A stretch of 64,000 nt of DNA from Paraburkholderia sacchari (GTDB lineage Bacteria > Pseudomonadota > Gammaproteobacteria > Burkholderiales > Burkholderiaceae), in assembly GCF_000785435.2 (NCBI RefSeq), contig NZ_JTDB02000009.1:182846-246845 (forward strand). The letters run 5' to 3'. A program made the translations under genes and the position numbers. Below are positions 61,218 to 64,000 of this stretch, piece by piece; within the stretch, counting starts at the first letter, position 1, and every line of letters begins with the position of its first letter. The notes beneath the pieces were generated by a model. It was given only the letters and a program-made list of their open reading frames with translations. It was not told the DNA's origin and searched no databases.

Positions 61218-61976
61218 TTAGCCGCCGTACACGTCGAAGTCGAAGTACTTCGACTGGATCTTCTTGTAGGTGCCGTCCTTGATCATGTCGGCGATCGTCT
61301 TGTCGATCTTCGCCTTGAGGTCGGCGTCGTCCTTGCGCAGGCCGATGGCGGCGGCGCCCGTGGGGATCTCCGGTCCGGCGAACGCGAAGCCAGCGCCGCG
61401 CGGCGTCTTCAGGAAGCCGAGATCGGCTTGCACTTCATCCTGGAGCGCAGCGTCCAGACGGCCCGACTTCAGGTCCAGATAAACCTGGTCCTGGTTCTGG
61501 TAGGTAATGACATTCACGCCCTTGGTCGCCCAATTCTGCCTGGCATAGGTTTCCTGGGTCGAACCCTGCTCGACACCCACCGTCTTGCCCTTGAGCGACT
61601 CGACGGTTGGCTGCAGCGTCGCATCCTGCTTCGCGACGAGGCGCGTGGGGGTGTTGTAGAGCTTCTGCGAGAAGGCAATCTGCTGCTCGCGCTGCGGCGT
61701 GACCGTGAGCGCGGAAAGCGCACCGTCGAACTTCTTGGCCTTCAGGCCCGGAATCATGCCGTCGAAGTCCTGCTCGACCCACACGCACTTTGCGTTCAGG
61801 CGCTTGCAGATCTCGTTGCCGAGATCGATGTCGAAGCCGATGAGCTTGCCATCGGGCGCCTTCGACTCGAACGGCGCGTAGCTGGCGTCGGTGCCGAAAC
61901 GGATGGTGGACCAATCCTTCGCGTAAGCGCCGCCGGCGGCTAGAGCAAGTGCGACACACAGGGCAAGTTTCTTCAT
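61218..61976 (-). CDS. hisJ: histidine/lysine/arginine periplasmic binding protein
   Basis: A 252-residue solute-binding protein: signal peptide MKKLALCVALALAAGGAYA, then WSTIRFGTDASYAPFESKAPDGKLIGFDIDLGNEICKRLNAKCVWVEQDFDGMIPGLKAKKFDG (ligand-binding lobe with the conserved Asp and the disulfide pair C-x8-C) and VGVEQGSTQETYA. First gene of the transporter operon, divergent from hutH, with a HutC-like operator in its leader (62018-62029). Confidence 0.93.
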   Translation of the reverse strand: MKKLALCVALALAAGGAYAKDWSTIRFGTDASYAPFESKAPDGKLIGFDIDLGNEICKRLNAKCVWVEQDFDGMIPGLKAKKFDGALSALTVTPQREQQIAFSQKLYNTPTRLVAKQDATLQPTVESLKGKTVGVEQGSTQETYARQNWATKGVNVITYQNQDQVYLDLKSGRLDAALQDEVQADLGFLKTPRGAGFAFAGPEIPTGAAAIGLRKDDADLKAKIDKTIADMIKDGTYKKIQSKYFDFDVYGG

Positions 61977-62017
61977 GACGTCTCCGAACGGAATTTTCTG
62001 CAGATCAATGCAGTGAG

Positions 62018-62029
62018 TTGTCTATACAA
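62018..62029. promoter_or_regulatory. hutC box: HutC-like operator upstream of hisJ
   Basis: TTGTCTATACAA, the reverse complement of TTGTATAGACAA found upstream of hutH; 42 bp before the hisJ start codon. Matches the HutC operator style (TTGTATA-GACAA). Repression relieved by urocanate is expected from the family. Confidence 0.7.
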
Positions 62030-62160
62030 ATTACCGATTGCGCCGGGGGGCCGGCAATCGGTGTTATTACCTGGGCCAAGTGCTTGTGCCATAAACGAAA
62101 GGCAGCGTAATTCCGGCGTCAGGGAGGTGTGGGCGAGGGTATACACGAATCGTTTTTAAC

Positions 62161-62172
62161 TTGTATAGACAA
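62161..62172. promoter_or_regulatory. hutC box: HutC-like operator upstream of hutH
   Basis: TTGTATAGACAA inside the longer dyad ACTTGTATAGACAAGT, 52 bp before the hutH start. Identical to the hisJ site on the other strand. Confidence 0.7.
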
Positions 62173-62198
62173 GTCCTTTTGTGTAATCTGGCGCCACC

Positions 62199-62210
62199 TT
62201 GTCCATACAA
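62199..62210. promoter_or_regulatory. hutC box: second HutC-like operator of hutH
   Basis: TTGTCCATACAA, one mismatch from the inverse operator TTGTCTATACAA; it lies only 14 bp before the hutH ATG, where bound repressor would block initiation. Confidence 0.5.
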
Positions 62211-62223
62211 CTTCTTGACTGCG

Positions 62224-63759
62224 ATGATTACACTGACCCCTGGCCATCTGACCCTCCCGCAACTGCGCCAGATCGCGCGCGCCGCGGACAGCAGCAGCGT
62301 CCAGCTTCAGCTCGACCCGGCAAGCTTTGCCGCGATCGACGAGAGCGCGCGCACCGTTGCCGAGATCACGGCCAAGGGTGAGCCCGCTTACGGCATCAAC
62401 ACGGGCTTTGGCCGCCTCGCCAGCACGCATATTCCGATCGATCAGCTCGAACTGCTGCAGCGCAACCTGGTGCTCTCGCACGCCGTGGGCGTGGGCGAGC
62501 CGATGGAACTGCCGGTCGTGCGCCTGATGATGGCGCTGAAGCTGTCGAGCCTGGGCCGTGGTCATTCGGGCATTCGCCGCGAAGTGATGGAAACGCTTAT
62601 CAAGCTGTTCAATGCGGACGTGCTGCCCGTGATCCCGGTGAAGGGCTCGGTGGGCGCTTCGGGCGACCTCGCGCCGCTCTCGCACATGTCGGCGGTGCTG
62701 CTGGGTGTGGGTGACGTGTTCGCGAAGGGCGAGCGCATGAGCGCGGAAGAGGGCCTGCGCCTGGCCGGCCTCAAGCCGATCGCGCTGCAAGCGAAGGAAG
62801 GCCTCGCGCTGCTGAACGGCACGCAAGCCTCGACGGCGCTGGCGATCTACAACATGTTCGCAATCGAAGACCTGTACCGCACGGCGCTGGTTTCCGGCGC
62901 GCTGTGTGTGGACGCGGCAGCCGGCTCGGTCAAGCCGTTCGATGCGCGCATTCACGAACTGCGCGGCCATCGCGGCCAGATCGAGGCGGCTTCGGCCTAT
63001 CGCACGCTGCTCGACGGCTCGGCGATCAATCTTTCGCACCGCGATTGCAGCAAGGTCCAGGACCCGTACTCGCTGCGCTGCCAGCCGCAGGTGATGGGCG
63101 CGTGCCTCGACCAGATGCGCCATGCCGCGCAAGTGCTGCTGATCGAAGCCAACGCGGTCTCGGACAACCCGCTGATCTTCCCGGACACCAAGGAAGTCAT
63201 TTCGGGCGGCAACTTCCACGCGGAGCCGGTGGCGTTCGCAGCCGACAATCTCGCGCTGGCCGCGGCCGAAATCGGCGCGCTGGCCGAGCGCCGCATCGCG
63301 CTGCTGATCGACGCGACGCTCTCGGGCCTGCCGCCTTTCCTCGTGAAGGACGGCGGCGTGAACTCGGGCTTCATGATCGCGCACGTAACTGCGGCGGCAT
63401 TGGCTTCGGAGAACAAGACGCTCGCGCATCCGGCTTCGGTGGATTCGCTGCCGACTTCGGCAAACCAGGAAGACCACGTGTCGATGGCGACTTTCGCCGC
63501 GCGCAAGCTCGCCGACATCGCCGGCAACACGGCCAACATCCTCGCAATCGAACTGCTGGCCGCAGCCCAGGGCGTGGACCTGCGCGCGCCGCACGCGACC
63601 AGCCCGGCGCTGCAGAAGGTGATGGCATCGGTGCGCAAGGAAGTGCCGCATTACGACCTGGACCGCTACTTCGCACCCGATATCGCGGCCATGACGGAGC
63701 TCGTTCAGAACGGCGCCATCGCCGCGCATAGCCCGTTCGCGTTCGAGTCGGAGCAATAA
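62224..63759 (+). CDS. hutH: histidine ammonia-lyase
   Basis: A 511-residue histidase, first step of histidine degradation (to urocanate and ammonia). The MIO cofactor triad A145-S146-G147 lies in VGASGDLAPLSHMS; YGINTGFGRLA near the N-terminus carries the catalytic Tyr, and SANQEDHVSMATFAARKL is a further conserved block. Start 62224 (MITLTPGHL). hutU follows 42 bp later. Confidence 0.97.
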   Translation: MITLTPGHLTLPQLRQIARAADSSSVQLQLDPASFAAIDESARTVAEITAKGEPAYGINTGFGRLASTHIPIDQLELLQRNLVLSHAVGVGEPMELPVVRLMMALKLSSLGRGHSGIRREVMETLIKLFNADVLPVIPVKGSVGASGDLAPLSHMSAVLLGVGDVFAKGERMSAEEGLRLAGLKPIALQAKEGLALLNGTQASTALAIYNMFAIEDLYRTALVSGALCVDAAAGSVKPFDARIHELRGHRGQIEAASAYRTLLDGSAINLSHRDCSKVQDPYSLRCQPQVMGACLDQMRHAAQVLLIEANAVSDNPLIFPDTKEVISGGNFHAEPVAFAADNLALAAAEIGALAERRIALLIDATLSGLPPFLVKDGGVNSGFMIAHVTAAALASENKTLAHPASVDSLPTSANQEDHVSMATFAARKLADIAGNTANILAIELLAAAQGVDLRAPHATSPALQKVMASVRKEVPHYDLDRYFAPDIAAMTELVQNGAIAAHSPFAFESEQ

Positions 63760-63801
63760 GCCGAATTACTGAATAACGTAGACAAATACTTCGAGATCCT
63801 T

Positions 63802-64000
63802 ATGAACCATCCGAACTTCACCGATCCCCGCCTCGACCCGAGCCGCACGATCCGCGCACCGCGCGGCAGCGAGAAGGTGTGCAAGACCTGGCTGGCCGAA
63901 GCCGCGTACCGCATGATCCAGAACAATCTGGATCCGGAAGTGGCCGAGCATCCGCACGCGCTCGTGGTGTATGGCGGCATTGGCCGCGCCGCGCGCAACT
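63802..64000 (+). CDS. hutU: urocanate hydratase, N-terminal part (3' end outside window)
   Basis: The first 66 codons of urocanase, which hydrates urocanate to imidazolonepropionate: MNHPNFTDPRLDPSRTIRAPRGSEKVCKTWLAEAAYRMIQNNLDPEVAEHPHALVVYGGIGRAARN, the standard N-terminus (IRAPRGxEK and VVYGGIGRAARNW). Frame open to the window end. Confidence 0.95.
   Translation, partial: MNHPNFTDPRLDPSRTIRAPRGSEKVCKTWLAEAAYRMIQNNLDPEVAEHPHALVVYGGIGRAARN

Noticed and set aside
62119..63756. 545-codon open frame opposite hutH
   Set aside because: Arginine/histidine-rich shadow of a strongly conserved gene; high GC keeps the antisense frame open.

Overview
The window reads as a chromosomal segment of a high-GC betaproteobacterium of the Burkholderia/Paraburkholderia group. 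Pointers are the OmpC-type porin, the DUF4148 protein, the hut/hisJQMP layout, the CbpA/CbpM pair and above all a cyclohexanecarboxylate-type self-sufficient P450 fusion whose domain order is known to me from Paraburkholderia. No rRNA, tRNA or CRISPR was seen.

Positions 1-18600 hold a mosaic of energy and stress genes: the end of a glutamate dehydrogenase gene, alanine dehydrogenase, a strip of broken genes (phage terminase remnant, truncated acyl-carrier domain, ABC ATPase fragment), a ChaB-like protein, a PolX/PHP polymerase, a truncated Bax-inhibitor protein, CbpM/CbpA, a PAS-kinase/response-regulator/kinase operon, an intracellular polyhydroxybutyrate depolymerase, PPK2 and a CHAD protein. 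An IS21-family element (18823-21627) with a 199-bp tandem duplication of its left end follows. Positions 22000-32200 are one long operon for a group 3b-like [NiFe] hydrogenase with its endopeptidase and HypA-F-C-D-E, but no HypB. Positions 32900-44000 carry an Acs/pyruvate-dehydrogenase/E2/ACP operon, a CBS protein and a P-type cation ATPase. FNR/Anr-type boxes (TTGAT-N4-GTCAA-like) recur upstream of many of these genes, so positions 1-44000 look like a low-oxygen survival locus.

Positions 45000-58000 are a catabolic island. A ferredoxin/flavoprotein reductase/FCD/cytochrome P450 fusion (ChcA-like), a short-chain dehydrogenase, a KstD-like FAD desaturase, a NIPSNAP-type protein, an aromatic-acid MFS transporter, a porin, three AraC-family regulators and PobA together fit this route: cyclohexanecarboxylate, 4-hydroxy acid, 4-oxo acid, 4-hydroxybenzoate, protocatechuate. 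The window ends with a histidine-type ABC transporter (hisJQMP) divergent from hutH-hutU; both sides carry copies of one palindromic HutC-like operator.

Several genes in 3200-11200 are interrupted by single-base shifts, mostly at short homopolymers. These could be genuine decay or sequencing error and are flagged individually.
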